A stretch of DNA of 64,000 bases from Aggregatilinea lenta (GTDB lineage Bacteria > Chloroflexota > Anaerolineae > Aggregatilineales > Aggregatilineaceae): positions 1,345,506 to 1,409,505 of the forward strand of contig NZ_BFCB01000002.1 in NCBI RefSeq assembly GCF_003569045.1, given 5' to 3'. Positions 17,442-26,071 of this stretch are shown here, one piece after another (the stretch's first letter is position 1; every line of letters begins with the position of its first letter). A program made the position numbers and the translations under genes. The notes below the pieces were generated by a model that had not been told where the DNA came from, did no database searches, and saw only the letters and a program-made list of their open reading frames with translations.

Positions 17442-17465
17442 GGCGGGCCGCTTGGTCCGCCTTTT
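17442..17465 (+). terminator. Orphan terminator-like hairpin
   Basis: Stem GGCGGGCC/GGTCCGCC (17442-17449, 17454-17461, one mismatch) followed by TTTT. No gene on this strand is seen upstream in the 459-base gap 17131-17589, so it would end an unannotated small transcript. The rest of the gap shows nothing recognisable. Confidence 0.45.
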
Positions 17466-17589
17466 ATGCGGTCTGTTACCGTGACGTCAGCCTGCTTTCA
17501 GGCATGACCCGGCAAAATCGTGTATAAAAAGTCAAGGCAACGTTGCTACATCATTACCCGCTTACACGAGACCGAAACGACCATCTCCG

Positions 17590-18750
17590 ATGTCCGAACA
17601 CATCGAAGACCTCGAAGCCGAGCTGGCCGAGCTGGATGCGCGACTCGATCGCAAAACGAAGCGGCGGCACTACGAGGCCCTCGCCACTCAGCGCCGATCG
17701 CCGGATGCGACTGTTCGCGCGCAGGACAGGGTGATCGCACAGCTCGAAAGCGAGCTGGTCCGGGACTATGCAGAACTTGGCGAAAAGGTCAAGCGCAAGC
17801 GAGGCAAGCGCGACGAACCCGATGAAGAAGCCGCAATAACGCCGGCAGAACCCAGCATTCGGCCTGCCATCAAGGAAGGCCTCTCGATTCTGTACTGGTA
17901 CGTCGCCAATCCCCACAAGCTGGAACTGTTTGTGCTTTCTCACAGCATCCCCCGGCGTGAGCGCGCCATGCAGCGCGCGATCCTGGCGGCGACCTACGGG
18001 CCGCTGGCGCTGCTCGCGGTGGGATATTTGCTTGCCGCGCTTCTGACGCTGCCCACCTCGCCGCTGCCGCTCATTACGACGGCGGCAGCAGTCTACGGCT
18101 TGTTCAGGGCTGCGAAACACGACTTCGGTCGCGTGGTGTTTTGCGCGCAGGACAAATTCGGATGGAGCTACTTCAAAGCTCAGATCGTGGGATTGCTTTG
18201 CGTAATGGCGCTTCTGTTCATCCATATAGCCTATCCAAGGGGAGAATACAACGAGTCCTATGTCTACTTCATGGCCCAGATAGCGCTTCCGATTGCAACC
18301 GTGTTGATCGGAGTGGCCCAATCTGCGATGCTCACCAATATGGCTAAGGTTCTCAATCTGGCTAAAAGCAAAGAATTGAACTATCAGCTCCGTGCATTCA
18401 ATCTGACCTTTCTCCACACCATGTTTCTCGCAGCGCCCGTGCTCTATAACGCAATGCGACATATCGCAGCAGAGCAGGAATCGCTCGTCGTACTTCATCA
18501 ACTTGGCGCAGGGCTTGTCCTGTTGGGGTGCACACTTCTGGTAGTTCCTAACTTCCTCGTCGGGATAACGCTCTACTTGCTCTTCTTCGGCCTCTCCCAC
18601 CCCACCTCTTTCGGAGAAAGATTGCTGCCCAATCCGCATCCTTCGACGTGGAAAACGCTGCTCAAACAGATCTATTGGGCGATGTCGACGATCTTGTTGC
18701 TGGCCGCTCTCCTCGCTTACGTCTTCGCGTTGCTTGCGCTCTTTGCATAA
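17590..18750 (+). CDS. Coiled-coil plus multi-helix membrane protein of unknown function
   Basis: 386 residues. The first ~80 residues are highly charged and heptad-like (IEDLEAELAELDARLDRK), a probable coiled coil. A Pro/Glu-rich link leads to six or seven transmembrane helices from about residue 125 (LAATYGPLALLAVGYLLAALL) to the C terminus (STILLLAALLAYVFALLALFA). I do not recognise a family and see no catalytic motif. It stands alone with its own terminator hairpin. The coiled coil could pair it with another protein at the membrane. Confidence 0.7.
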   Translation: MSEHIEDLEAELAELDARLDRKTKRRHYEALATQRRSPDATVRAQDRVIAQLESELVRDYAELGEKVKRKRGKRDEPDEEAAITPAEPSIRPAIKEGLSILYWYVANPHKLELFVLSHSIPRRERAMQRAILAATYGPLALLAVGYLLAALLTLPTSPLPLITTAAAVYGLFRAAKHDFGRVVFCAQDKFGWSYFKAQIVGLLCVMALLFIHIAYPRGEYNESYVYFMAQIALPIATVLIGVAQSAMLTNMAKVLNLAKSKELNYQLRAFNLTFLHTMFLAAPVLYNAMRHIAAEQESLVVLHQLGAGLVLLGCTLLVVPNFLVGITLYLLFFGLSHPTSFGERLLPNPHPSTWKTLLKQIYWAMSTILLLAALLAYVFALLALFA

Positions 18751-18755
18751 ACCAA

Positions 18756-18786
18756 CAAGGGGAACGGCTCGTAGTCGTTCCCCTTG
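18756..18786 (+). terminator. Hairpin at the end of the coiled-coil membrane gene
   Basis: Perfect 11-bp stem CAAGGGGAACG/CGTTCCCCTTG (18756-18766, 18776-18786) just after the stop codon; the following sequence is only moderately T-rich. It lies between convergent genes. Confidence 0.7.
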
Positions 18787-18812
18787 TCGTCGTCTCTCCG
18801 CTCCGTCGGCCT

Positions 18813-19958
18813 CTACCCCACCGCCTGCCGCCGGATCGTCTGCGATGAGAGCAGCACGAACGCCGCCGCGAACCCGACCAGCGCCAGCACGTACGGCCCC
18901 ACCTCGATCAGGTCGAAGCCCTTGATCATCACGTCGCGCAGGGCATAGTTCGCGTGCGTCAGCGGCATCAGCCACGCGATCGGCTGCAACCACCCCGGCA
19001 TATCCTCGACCGCCCACAGCGCGCCGGAGAGGAACACCTGCGTCACGACCACCAGCGGGATGAACTGCACCACCTGGAACTCGTTGCGTGCGAACGTGCT
19101 GAAGAACACGCCCAGGTTGACCGCCATCAGCGCCAGCAGCAGCTCGACGATGAACACCACCAGCAGGCTGCCCATGTAGTGCACGCTCAGCCCGTAGATC
19201 GTGAAGAGCAGGATGATCAGCGCCTGGACCAGCGCGAACAGCGCGAAGCCGCACATATAGCCGACGATGATCTCGATCTGCCGGATCGGGGTGGCTTGCA
19301 GCCGTTCGAGCGTGCCCGCCACGCGCTCGCGCAGAAACGCCACGCTGGTCAGGATGAACACGAACATAAACACGAACAGGCCGATGAACGCGGGCGCGAG
19401 GTAGTCGAGCTGGTCGAATTCCGCGCTGCCGTACAGGTACGTCGCCTGCACGGTGACGTCCGGCGTGCTGCCCGTGCTGACCGCGCTCAGACTGGCAATC
19501 GCCTGCACGGCGGCGCGGTTGAGCAGCGTATCAAACAGCCGCGCGACCTGCGGATTCGAGCCTTCGTATTCCACGTCCAGCGTCACGGCGCGGTTCTGGA
19601 TCGTCTGCGCGGTGAAGTCGGCGGGCAGTGTGATGATCGCGTCCAGCTTGCTGTCCTCGATCTGCTGGCGGGCCTCGTCCGCACTGAGCCGCTGTACGCT
19701 GAGGTTATCGGCGAGCGTATCCAGGCTGTCCGTCAGCCGCTCGCCCAGGTTGACCGGCTCGCCGCCGGTCGGCAGCGCCGCGCCCGCATCTTCCATCACC
19801 ACGCCCAGCCGGATCTCATCCGGTTCCAGCCGCACCAAAATGCCCGCCACGGTCAGCACGACCAGCGGCACGATCAGGATCAACGCCAGCGTGCGACGAT
19901 CGGCCAGCAACTGCTGGATCACGCGGCGCGCCAAGGGTAACACACGACGAAACGACAT
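18813..19958 (-). CDS. ABC-2 type export permease
   Basis: 381 residues with the usual ABC-2 plan: one N-terminal helix (LALILIVPLVVLTVAGIL), a large outer domain (about residues 45-170), then five helices including FVFMFVFILTSVAFLRERVAGTLERL, the conserved membrane-entry motif. It exports a drug, lipid or other hydrophobic substrate powered by the ATPase coded just upstream. GGAGG precedes the ATG. It is the last gene of the TetR-ATPase-permease operon. Confidence 0.88.
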   Translation of the reverse strand: MSFRRVLPLARRVIQQLLADRRTLALILIVPLVVLTVAGILVRLEPDEIRLGVVMEDAGAALPTGGEPVNLGERLTDSLDTLADNLSVQRLSADEARQQIEDSKLDAIITLPADFTAQTIQNRAVTLDVEYEGSNPQVARLFDTLLNRAAVQAIASLSAVSTGSTPDVTVQATYLYGSAEFDQLDYLAPAFIGLFVFMFVFILTSVAFLRERVAGTLERLQATPIRQIEIIVGYMCGFALFALVQALIILLFTIYGLSVHYMGSLLVVFIVELLLALMAVNLGVFFSTFARNEFQVVQFIPLVVVTQVFLSGALWAVEDMPGWLQPIAWLMPLTHANYALRDVMIKGFDLIEVGPYVLALVGFAAAFVLLSSQTIRRQAVG

Positions 19959-20057
19959 GATTTACGCCTCCAGTGTGAGGGCTACCGGCCCTCCGTTTTT
20001 AGCCAACGGGGTTCAGCTTTTCACCGATCCCCAATCCTCGATCCCCAGTTCCTGCTT

Positions 20058-20789
20058 TTACTGCGTCGGGCCTTGCTCGGCATACTTCAAGAACGCCTCT
20101 TCCAGCGTCGGCGTGCCCGCCCGTTCCAGCAACTCCGAGGCGCTGCCTTCCGCCAGCAGCGTACCGTGCCGCACGAAGCCCAGCCGGTCGCAGCGCTCGG
20201 CCTCGTCCATCACGTGACTGGACACGATCAGCGTGACGCCCTGTGCGTTGAGCCGGTGGAAGTGATCCCAGAACTGCACGCGAAGCTGCGGATCGACGCC
20301 AACCGTCGGCTCGTCCAGCACCACCACGTCGGGACGGTGAACCAGCGCGCACGCCAGCGAAACGCGCCGCTGCATCCCGCCCGAAAGCTCGCGCACGCGG
20401 CTGTCGGCGCGGTCGGCCAGATCGATCAGATCCAGCACCTCGCGGATCGCCTGGGCGTGGTCGTCCTCCAGCCCATACATCGCCGCGAAGAACGCGACGT
20501 TCTGCTGCACGGTCAGGTCTTCGTACAGCGCGATGGACTGCGTCATATAGCCCACGCGCCCCATGATGTCCTTGTCCGGCATCACCGTATCGAGCACCTT
20601 CACCTGCCCGTCGTCCGGTTCGACCAGCCCCATGATCGAGCGAATCAGGGTAGTTTTGCCTGCGCCGTTCGGCCCCAGCAGGCCGTACGTCATGCCGCGC
20701 TCGATGTTCAGCGACAGACCGCGCAGCGCGTGGATGCGCCCAAAATGTTTGTGAACGTTGGTAATCTCAACCGCATTCGTCGTGCTCAC
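20058..20789 (-). CDS. ABC transporter ATPase (efflux type)
   Basis: 243 residues. Walker A is GPNGAGKTT, the signature is LSGGMQRRVSLA, and Walker B is VVVLDEP, followed by SSHVMDEAERCDR with the switch His. It powers the downstream ABC-2 permease. Translation starts at GTG with AAAGGG nine bases before it and five bases after the TetR stop codon, so the genes are tightly coupled. Confidence 0.93.
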   Translation of the reverse strand: MSTTNAVEITNVHKHFGRIHALRGLSLNIERGMTYGLLGPNGAGKTTLIRSIMGLVEPDDGQVKVLDTVMPDKDIMGRVGYMTQSIALYEDLTVQQNVAFFAAMYGLEDDHAQAIREVLDLIDLADRADSRVRELSGGMQRRVSLACALVHRPDVVVLDEPTVGVDPQLRVQFWDHFHRLNAQGVTLIVSSHVMDEAERCDRLGFVRHGTLLAEGSASELLERAGTPTLEEAFLKYAEQGPTQ

Positions 20790-20794
20790 TGCAG

Positions 20795-21418
20795 TTACCC
20801 TTTCTCGGCCCGCGTGTCATCCGCCAGCCCATGCAGCACCATATCCGTATACAGATCAATCCATGCGTCTTCGGACCGATCATCGAAGATGCCGGTCGGC
20901 AGCAGCGTGCGCGTCGCCATGTAGCCCAGTACCACCGACGCCACGACGCGCATCAGTCCCAGCGGATCGACCGGCTTGAGGCCCGGCAGCGCGCTGATCT
21001 CGCTGATCACGCGCAGCACGTTCGGCAGCAGCTTCGTTTCGAGCACGCGCTGCAAATGCGCGCCCTGGAACTCGCGCAGGTCGATCTGCGTGATCTGGAA
21101 GAAGTCGTAATGCCGGGGCATCACGCGCAGGGTGCGTCCCAGCATCGCACGGATGAAGTCTGGCGCGGTGTCGATCTCGCCTGTGCCGGTGATGGCTGCC
21201 ATCAAGTCGTCGTAGGGGTTCTGCTCCTCGATGATGGCGCTGAAGATCTCCTCTTTGGTCTTGAAGTGGTTGTACAGCCCCCCGACCGCCCGGCCACCCG
21301 CGGCCTGGGCAATGGCACGCATGCTCGTGCCGTTATAGCCGTTTTTGATGAACAGATCGCGCGCCGCGTTAAGAATTTCCGTGCGCGCCTGGTCACCTTT
21401 GCTGGTCGCCTCGTCCAT
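20795..21418 (-). CDS. TetR-family repressor of the ABC exporter operon
   Basis: 207 residues. The helix-turn-helix lies at about residues 12-58 (TEILNAARDLFIKNGYNGTSMRAIAQ...VGGLYNHFKTKEEIF), followed by a helical ligand-binding part. It is the first gene of a three-gene operon with the ABC ATPase and permease. A palindrome overlapping its own transcription start strongly suggests that it represses the operon until a transported ligand binds it. Confidence 0.93.
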   Translation of the reverse strand: MDEATSKGDQARTEILNAARDLFIKNGYNGTSMRAIAQAAGGRAVGGLYNHFKTKEEIFSAIIEEQNPYDDLMAAITGTGEIDTAPDFIRAMLGRTLRVMPRHYDFFQITQIDLREFQGAHLQRVLETKLLPNVLRVISEISALPGLKPVDPLGLMRVVASVVLGYMATRTLLPTGIFDDRSEDAWIDLYTDMVLHGLADDTRAEKG

Positions 21419-21441
21419 ACTGCTCCTTCCGCTGGCGAATA

Positions 21442-21496
21442 AATGAACGAACGTTCATTCACAAAACCATTATAAGCTGTTTAGGACGGCTGTCAA
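21442..21496 (-). promoter_or_regulatory. Promoter and TetR operator of the exporter operon
   Basis: On the minus strand a perfect -35 TTGACA (21496-21491), a 16-base spacer and a perfect -10 TATAAT (21474-21469) are followed by an inverted repeat with 8-base arms AATGAACG/CGTTCATT and a 2-base centre (21442-21459). The operator begins about where transcription should start, so a bound dimer would block it. The TGAACG..CGTTCA form is common for TetR operators. Confidence 0.8.
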
Positions 21497-21688
21497 CGCC
21501 CTGCGCCGCTTTTTACGCGTTTGATACGATCCCTGACGGATCGTGCATAGGCGTTTTGGCGGGAGCAGGCTAGGATCGGTATGGACGAGGGCGCTCCAGG
21601 GCGGGCCGTGAATTGCCCCCAAATATCAAACGACGCTCTAGCCTCGTTTGCGCTTGCTAATCGCTAACCCTGCATTCAGAAGGTCATC

Positions 21689-22405
21689 ATGCCCGTTACC
21701 ATTCACCCGCTGCACGGCTGGGATCTCACGCCCGCCGACGCCATCAAGCTCCAGCGCGAGCTGGCCGTGCAGGTTATCGATACGCAGCCGCTGCCGCTCG
21801 ACGCGCTGGCGCTGGTCGGCGGCGTGGACGTCAGCGTGAGGGACGATGTGAGCCGGGCGGCGGTCGTCGTGCTCACCTATCCCGATCTGCGGCTGGTCGA
21901 GGCGGTCACGTCCAGCATCCCGACGCCGTTCCCGTACATCCCCGGCCTGCTGTCGTTCCGCGAGGGCGCGGTCATCCTGGACGCGATGCAGAAGATCAAA
22001 TCCACGCCGGACGTGTTCATCTTCGACGGCGCGGGCCGCGCGCATCCGCGCCGCATCGGGATCGCATCGCACATCGGGCTGTTCATCGACGTGCCCACGG
22101 TCGGCTGTGCCAAGTCGCGGCTGGTCGGGGATCACGCGGATCTCCCGCCCGGCAAAGGCGCATGGGTCCCGCTGGAAGATCGCGGCGAGATCGTCGGGAC
22201 GCTGCTGCGCACACGGGACCACGTCAAGCCGGTATACGTCTCGCCCGGCCACCGCGCCACGCTCGACACAGCGCGCGAGTTGGTGCTGCGCACCACGACG
22301 CGCTACCGCCTGCCGGAGCCGATCCGCGCGGCGCACAACACGGCGGGCGGCCTGGATCCGTCCGGCCTCGTCCGCGACGACGGCGAGCAGTTGTCACTAT
22401 TCTGA
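21689..22405 (+). CDS. nfi: Endonuclease V (deoxyinosine 3' endonuclease)
   Basis: 238 residues. It cuts DNA one base 3' of deoxyinosine to start repair of deaminated adenine. The catalytic acids are recognisable: Asp47 in GGVDVSV, Glu92 in IPGLLSFREG, Asp113 in FIFDGAGRAHPRR. The FPYIPGLLSFREG strand and the VGCAKSRL motif are hallmarks of the family. AAGG precedes the ATG. The DinB-like gene follows 20 bases later on the same strand, likely co-transcribed. Confidence 0.95.
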   Translation: MPVTIHPLHGWDLTPADAIKLQRELAVQVIDTQPLPLDALALVGGVDVSVRDDVSRAAVVVLTYPDLRLVEAVTSSIPTPFPYIPGLLSFREGAVILDAMQKIKSTPDVFIFDGAGRAHPRRIGIASHIGLFIDVPTVGCAKSRLVGDHADLPPGKGAWVPLEDRGEIVGTLLRTRDHVKPVYVSPGHRATLDTARELVLRTTTRYRLPEPIRAAHNTAGGLDPSGLVRDDGEQLSLF

Positions 22406-22425
22406 TCCGCATCCCTGGAGGGGCT

Positions 22426-22899
22426 ATGTCACGTCCGATCCCGCTAGAACAGGTCACCGCAGCCGTGTTGGAGATGTTTGACGAAACGTTCGAGCAGGTG
22501 CACGGCATCTATCTCGATCGTGGCACGTCGCTGTTCGAGACGCTGGCGGGCATCTCCGCCGAGACCGCCTCGCGGCCCGTGTCCCGCACCTGCGCAACGC
22601 TCGCTGCCCAGGTCGAGCACGTGCGCTTCTATCTCGACGTGCTGGGAGATGTGCTGCTGGGCAAAGCTGTGGATAAGGTGGATTGGGGCGAGATCTGGCG
22701 CACGGTGAGCACCGTCACGCCGGAGGAATGGCAGGCCAGCCAGTCGCGACTTAGGGAGAGCGCCCGCCTCGTGCGGCAGACGCTCGGAGACGAGAGCACA
22801 TGGAACAATGAGGATGCACTGTCCGGCGCGCTGGCGATCCTGGCGCATACCGCCTATCACCTGGGCGAGATCCGGCAAGCGCTGTGCACGCTGCGCTAG
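22426..22899 (+). CDS. DinB-like four-helix protein
   Basis: 157 residues starting at ATG 22426, with GGAGGGG before it. The sequence is predicted helical, with RTCATLAAQVEHVRFYLDVL and a closing ALAILAHTAYHLGEIRQAL. The spaced His residues (QVEH, LAHTAYHLGEIRQ) match the three-His metal site of the DinB/YfiT superfamily, whose members include thiol-dependent transferases and many of unknown role. It follows endonuclease V closely; a link to damage response is possible but unproven. Confidence 0.75.
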   Translation: MSRPIPLEQVTAAVLEMFDETFEQVHGIYLDRGTSLFETLAGISAETASRPVSRTCATLAAQVEHVRFYLDVLGDVLLGKAVDKVDWGEIWRTVSTVTPEEWQASQSRLRESARLVRQTLGDESTWNNEDALSGALAILAHTAYHLGEIRQALCTLR

Positions 22900-23005
22900 C
22901 CGCGCCGCACCGTCCCGCTTGACCGGACCGTGGCGCACGTGTTACGCTCATCGGTAGCCACACCGCCCGCATGTGTCGTTGAGAAAGCAGAAAGGACCGG
23001 GCATC

Positions 23006-23566
23006 ATGGCCGTACAAGCGCCCCGCATCACCGCAGAAGAATTTGAACGCTTCGCCGCGCTGCCTGCCAACGCGGATCGCCGCCTGGAATACATCGGGGG
23101 AGAAGTGATCGAGGTGGTATCGAATCAGGTATCTTCAGCGCTGGCGTACCGGATCGGGCTGTTCATCGGCATGTATCTGATGCAGCACCCGCAGGTTGAG
23201 GGCTTCGTCACCGGCTCGGATGGCGGCTACGTGATCGCGGGGGAGCGCTACATCCCGGACGTGGCGTTCGTGTCCAAAGCCCGGCAGGCCGCGCCCTCCG
23301 ACCGGCCTTACGGCCTAATCCCGCCCGATCTCGCCGTCGAGGTGCTGTCGCCCACGAACGATCCCGACGACATGCGCATCAAGGTTGGCAACTATCTGGC
23401 CGTGGGAACGGTCGTGTGGGTGGTCAACCCGTCCAAGCAGTTGGTCCAGGTCTTCGCGCCCGGTCAGATCGTGCAGAAGTTGGACATCGACGACACACTC
23501 AACGGCGGCGACGTGCTGCCCGGCTTCGCCCTGGCGCTCAAAGACCTCTTCACACCCGCCGAGTAA
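23006..23566 (+). CDS. Uma2-family (DUF820) PD-(D/E)XK nuclease-like protein
   Basis: 186 residues from ATG 23006 (AAAGGA upstream). It opens with ITAEEFERFAALPANADRRLEYIGGEVIE and contains YIPDVAFVS and PPDLAVEVLSPTND, the strands carrying the catalytic Asp and Glu of the restriction-endonuclease-like fold. This family is expanded in cyanobacteria and Chloroflexota, often near mobile DNA, and its biological role is not settled. It ends six bases before the convergent ABC permease stop. Confidence 0.85.
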   Translation: MAVQAPRITAEEFERFAALPANADRRLEYIGGEVIEVVSNQVSSALAYRIGLFIGMYLMQHPQVEGFVTGSDGGYVIAGERYIPDVAFVSKARQAAPSDRPYGLIPPDLAVEVLSPTNDPDDMRIKVGNYLAVGTVVWVVNPSKQLVQVFAPGQIVQKLDIDDTLNGGDVLPGFALALKDLFTPAE

Positions 23567-23572
23567 TTCCGT

Positions 23573-24346
23573 TTACCCCTGCCGCCAGTCGAGCTTGCGC
23601 CCCACCGCCCACAGCGATACGACCAGCAGCGCCGCCAGTACGGCCAGATCCACGCCCAGCGGGATGCGGTCCGACAAGCCCAGCACCGTCTGGCGCAGCG
23701 CGGACGCGGCGTACGTCGCGGGCGACAGGTAGCTGATCGTCTGGACGATGGGCGGCAGGCGATCCAACGGGATGATCACCGGGCCGAGGCCCACCAGCAT
23801 GAACGTGATCAGCGAGCTGACGTTGCCCACGTTCTCCGGCGTTTCCATCGACAGGCCGATCAGCGCGCCCAGCCCGCATAGCGACATCCCGATCAACGGC
23901 ACGGCGACCAGCAGCCACGGACTGAGTGCCAGCGGCAGATCCAGGATCAATGCGCCTAGCGCCAGCGTCAGCACCAGCGACGGCAGCGCCAATGCCAGGA
24001 ACGCGATCACCGTCGCCACGATCAGCGCGCTGCGATAGATCGGCAGCGTGGCGAAGAAGTCCAGCCGTCCGACCGCGCGCATGTACGCGAAATGTCCCGC
24101 CACCCGGTCGAACGTGCCGAATAGCAGCGACATCACCATGTTACCCGTCAGGATGTACGCCAGTGCGATCGCGCCACTGTCTGCCGCGAAAACGCCCAGC
24201 GCCGCCGTCGTCAGCAGTGGCGCGACCAGCCCCGTCAGCAGCGCCCCGCGCCACGACCAGCGCCAGTTCGCCAACTGGATCAGGATCAGGTCGCCCAACT
24301 GAACCCCAAACGGCTGCGTGCGTTCCTTATAGACGTCGGGCAGCAT
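23573..24346 (-). CDS. ABC-2 type permease
   Basis: 257 residues with about six hydrophobic helices (for instance LLTGLVAPLLTTAALGVFAA and LDLAVLAALLVVSLWAVGRKL). It starts three bases after the ATPase stop, so the two form a transporter. The substrate is unknown. The pair is divergent from a MarR regulator, which may control it. Confidence 0.85.
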   Translation of the reverse strand: MLPDVYKERTQPFGVQLGDLILIQLANWRWSWRGALLTGLVAPLLTTAALGVFAADSGAIALAYILTGNMVMSLLFGTFDRVAGHFAYMRAVGRLDFFATLPIYRSALIVATVIAFLALALPSLVLTLALGALILDLPLALSPWLLVAVPLIGMSLCGLGALIGLSMETPENVGNVSSLITFMLVGLGPVIIPLDRLPPIVQTISYLSPATYAASALRQTVLGLSDRIPLGVDLAVLAALLVVSLWAVGRKLDWRQG

Positions 24347-24349
24347 GGC

Positions 24350-25279
24350 TCAGGCAGCCTCCGGCGCGGCCTCGTGCGCCAGCGCGAGGTACAGATCTTC
24401 GAGCGTGGCCGTGCTCAGGCGAAAATCCTCGACCTGCCGCTCATTTTCGATCTGCGCGACGTAGGCCAGCGCCGCCGCGCGCTCCATCACCAGCAGCCAG
24501 TGCCCCGGCCCGATCTCGCGCGCTTCCACCGTTGGCGGCAGCGCGGGATCGACACCCGGCGGAAAAGTCAGCTCCAGGCGCAGATGCTCGTTCAGGCTGG
24601 CCTTGAGCGCGCCCGGTCGCCCCACCGCGACCAGCCGCCCGGCGCGCATGAAGCCCACGCGCTGGATCACGCGCTCCGCTTCGATGACGTTGTGCGTCAC
24701 CAGGATGATCGTCGTGCCGCGCGCATGATTGAGGTCGCGCACCACGTCCCATACGTGACGGCGGTGCACCGGATCGAGGTCGTTGGTCGGCTCGTCGAGC
24801 ACCAGCACCGGCGGCGACGCGGCGATGGTCGTCGCCAGCAGCGCCAGCCGCCGCTGCCCGCCGCTGATGCGAGGCACGAGGCGATCGCGCACCGGTTCGA
24901 GATCGAGCAGATCGAGCAGGCGCGCGCGTTCGGCGTTGGCGTCGCGGCGGCTCAGCCCGCGCAGGTGCGCCGTGAAATAAAGCGTCTCGCCCACGGTGAG
25001 GTTGTTCAGCGCCATGCCATTTTGCGGCATATACCCAACCAAACCCGGCACGTACAGCGGCGCGAGGCCGAGCCGCTGCCCAAACAGCCGGATCGTGCCA
25101 CGCGTCGGCGCGAGCAGATTCGCCATCTGGCGCACCAGCGTCGACTTGCCCGCGCCGTTATCGCCCAGCAGCCCGAAGATCTCGCCCTGCTCCACAGCCA
25201 GCGAGATCGCGTCGTTGGCGGGAACCGTCTGTCCCGGGTAGATCTTGGTCAGTTCGCTGACGTCGTAGACGGCGGTCAT
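24350..25279 (-). CDS. ABC transporter ATPase
   Basis: 309 residues. Walker A GDNGAGKST, signature ISGGQRRLALL (ISGGQ), Walker B VLVLDEP, and switch His in ILVTHNVIEAERV. An extra C-terminal domain of about 80 residues follows, as is common in efflux ATPases. It drives the co-transcribed ABC-2 permease. The gene is divergent from the MarR gene with 166 bases between starts. Confidence 0.93.
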   Translation of the reverse strand: MTAVYDVSELTKIYPGQTVPANDAISLAVEQGEIFGLLGDNGAGKSTLVRQMANLLAPTRGTIRLFGQRLGLAPLYVPGLVGYMPQNGMALNNLTVGETLYFTAHLRGLSRRDANAERARLLDLLDLEPVRDRLVPRISGGQRRLALLATTIAASPPVLVLDEPTNDLDPVHRRHVWDVVRDLNHARGTTIILVTHNVIEAERVIQRVGFMRAGRLVAVGRPGALKASLNEHLRLELTFPPGVDPALPPTVEAREIGPGHWLLVMERAAALAYVAQIENERQVEDFRLSTATLEDLYLALAHEAAPEAA

Positions 25280-25406
25280 TCCGCCTCCCTGTGCGTGAAT
25301 GCAGTGGTATTCAAGCCTCAGTATAGCGGCAGAATCCCCGCGCGCGGGTTGCTGTCAGACGAGCGCGGGCCAAACGCACGCCGCGCCCCGTCCACCGTTT
25401 TTACTA

Positions 25407-25438
25407 TTTTGACGCCAAAAGATTTGTTGCAGTAAAAT
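25407..25438 (+). promoter_or_regulatory. Candidate promoter and operator of the MarR gene (leaderless transcript)
   Basis: TTGACG (25409-25414), an 18-base spacer and TAAAAT (25433-25438) end only seven bases before ATG 25446, so the mRNA would start at or near the start codon. The -35 sits in a small palindrome TTTTG-ACGC-CAAAA (25407-25420), a possible MarR binding site. Wider arms TTTTACT/AGTAAAA (25399-25405, 25431-25437) flank it. Confidence 0.5.
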
Positions 25439-25445
25439 AACCCGC

Positions 25446-25895
25446 ATGGACGAGACACTTTCCCTGCGTTTTGATGGCTGCATGGCGACCAACATTGAGC
25501 AGGTCTACCGCCACCTCGAACAGGTCTACGAGCGGTTGATCAGCCCGTTGGGGTTGAGCGTGCTGGAGTGGTATGCGCTGCGGGCCTTGTACGCCGAGGA
25601 TGGGGTCACCGCGTCGCACCTCGCGCAGACGGTGTGCCGCCATCCGTCCTCGATGACGGCGCTGTTGGATCGCATGGAAGAAAAGGATCTGCTGCGCCGC
25701 CAGGTGGACGAACACGACCGGCGCAGCGTGCGGGTTTTCCTCACTGATCAAGGGCGCACGCTGGAACCACAGGTCCAGTCGGTAATCGCTCGGCTCGAAA
25801 CCCTGCTCGATGAGCTGCTCACGCCAGAACAGCTTGAAACGTTTCAGGACGTGCTCTGCGCGTTGCAAAACATCGACCTGCCGCAGATCCCCTGA
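25446..25895 (+). CDS. MarR-family regulator
   Basis: 149 residues with a winged helix: LSVLEWYALRALYAEDGVTASHLAQ, CRHPSSMTALLDRMEEKDLLRR (recognition helix), and the wing DEHDRRSVRVFLTDQGR. MarR proteins bind DNA as dimers and usually repress efflux or stress genes until a small phenolic-type ligand binds. The divergent ABC-2 exporter is the likely target. No ribosome-binding site precedes ATG 25446; a start at ATG 25482 is possible. Confidence 0.9.
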   Translation: MDETLSLRFDGCMATNIEQVYRHLEQVYERLISPLGLSVLEWYALRALYAEDGVTASHLAQTVCRHPSSMTALLDRMEEKDLLRRQVDEHDRRSVRVFLTDQGRTLEPQVQSVIARLETLLDELLTPEQLETFQDVLCALQNIDLPQIP

Positions 25896-25987
25896 GACGC
25901 GGCGCGTCTCTACTGCCCATTTCTAACTTCGCAGAGAAAAAACAGGGCCGGGCGGGGCAAGCCCCGACGGACCTTGTCTATGGTGGT

Positions 25988-26034
25988 TTGCTCCCCTCTC
26001 CAACTTGATTGGAGAGGGGCCGGGGGTGAGGTCT
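25988..26034. repeat. Dispersed CTCTCCAA...GGGGTGAGG repeat
   Basis: A clean copy: CCCTCTCCAACTTG then ATTGGAGAGGGGCCGGGG and TGAGGTC. The inner 9 bases form a stem. Confidence 0.65.
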
Positions 26035-26071
26035 GTTTCTCCGCCGCAGATCCCCTGATCGCGGCTGCGCC

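Noticed and set aside
22162-22425. Upstream extension of the DinB-like gene
   Set aside because: It overlaps endonuclease V in another frame; GGAGGGG before ATG 22426 sets the start.
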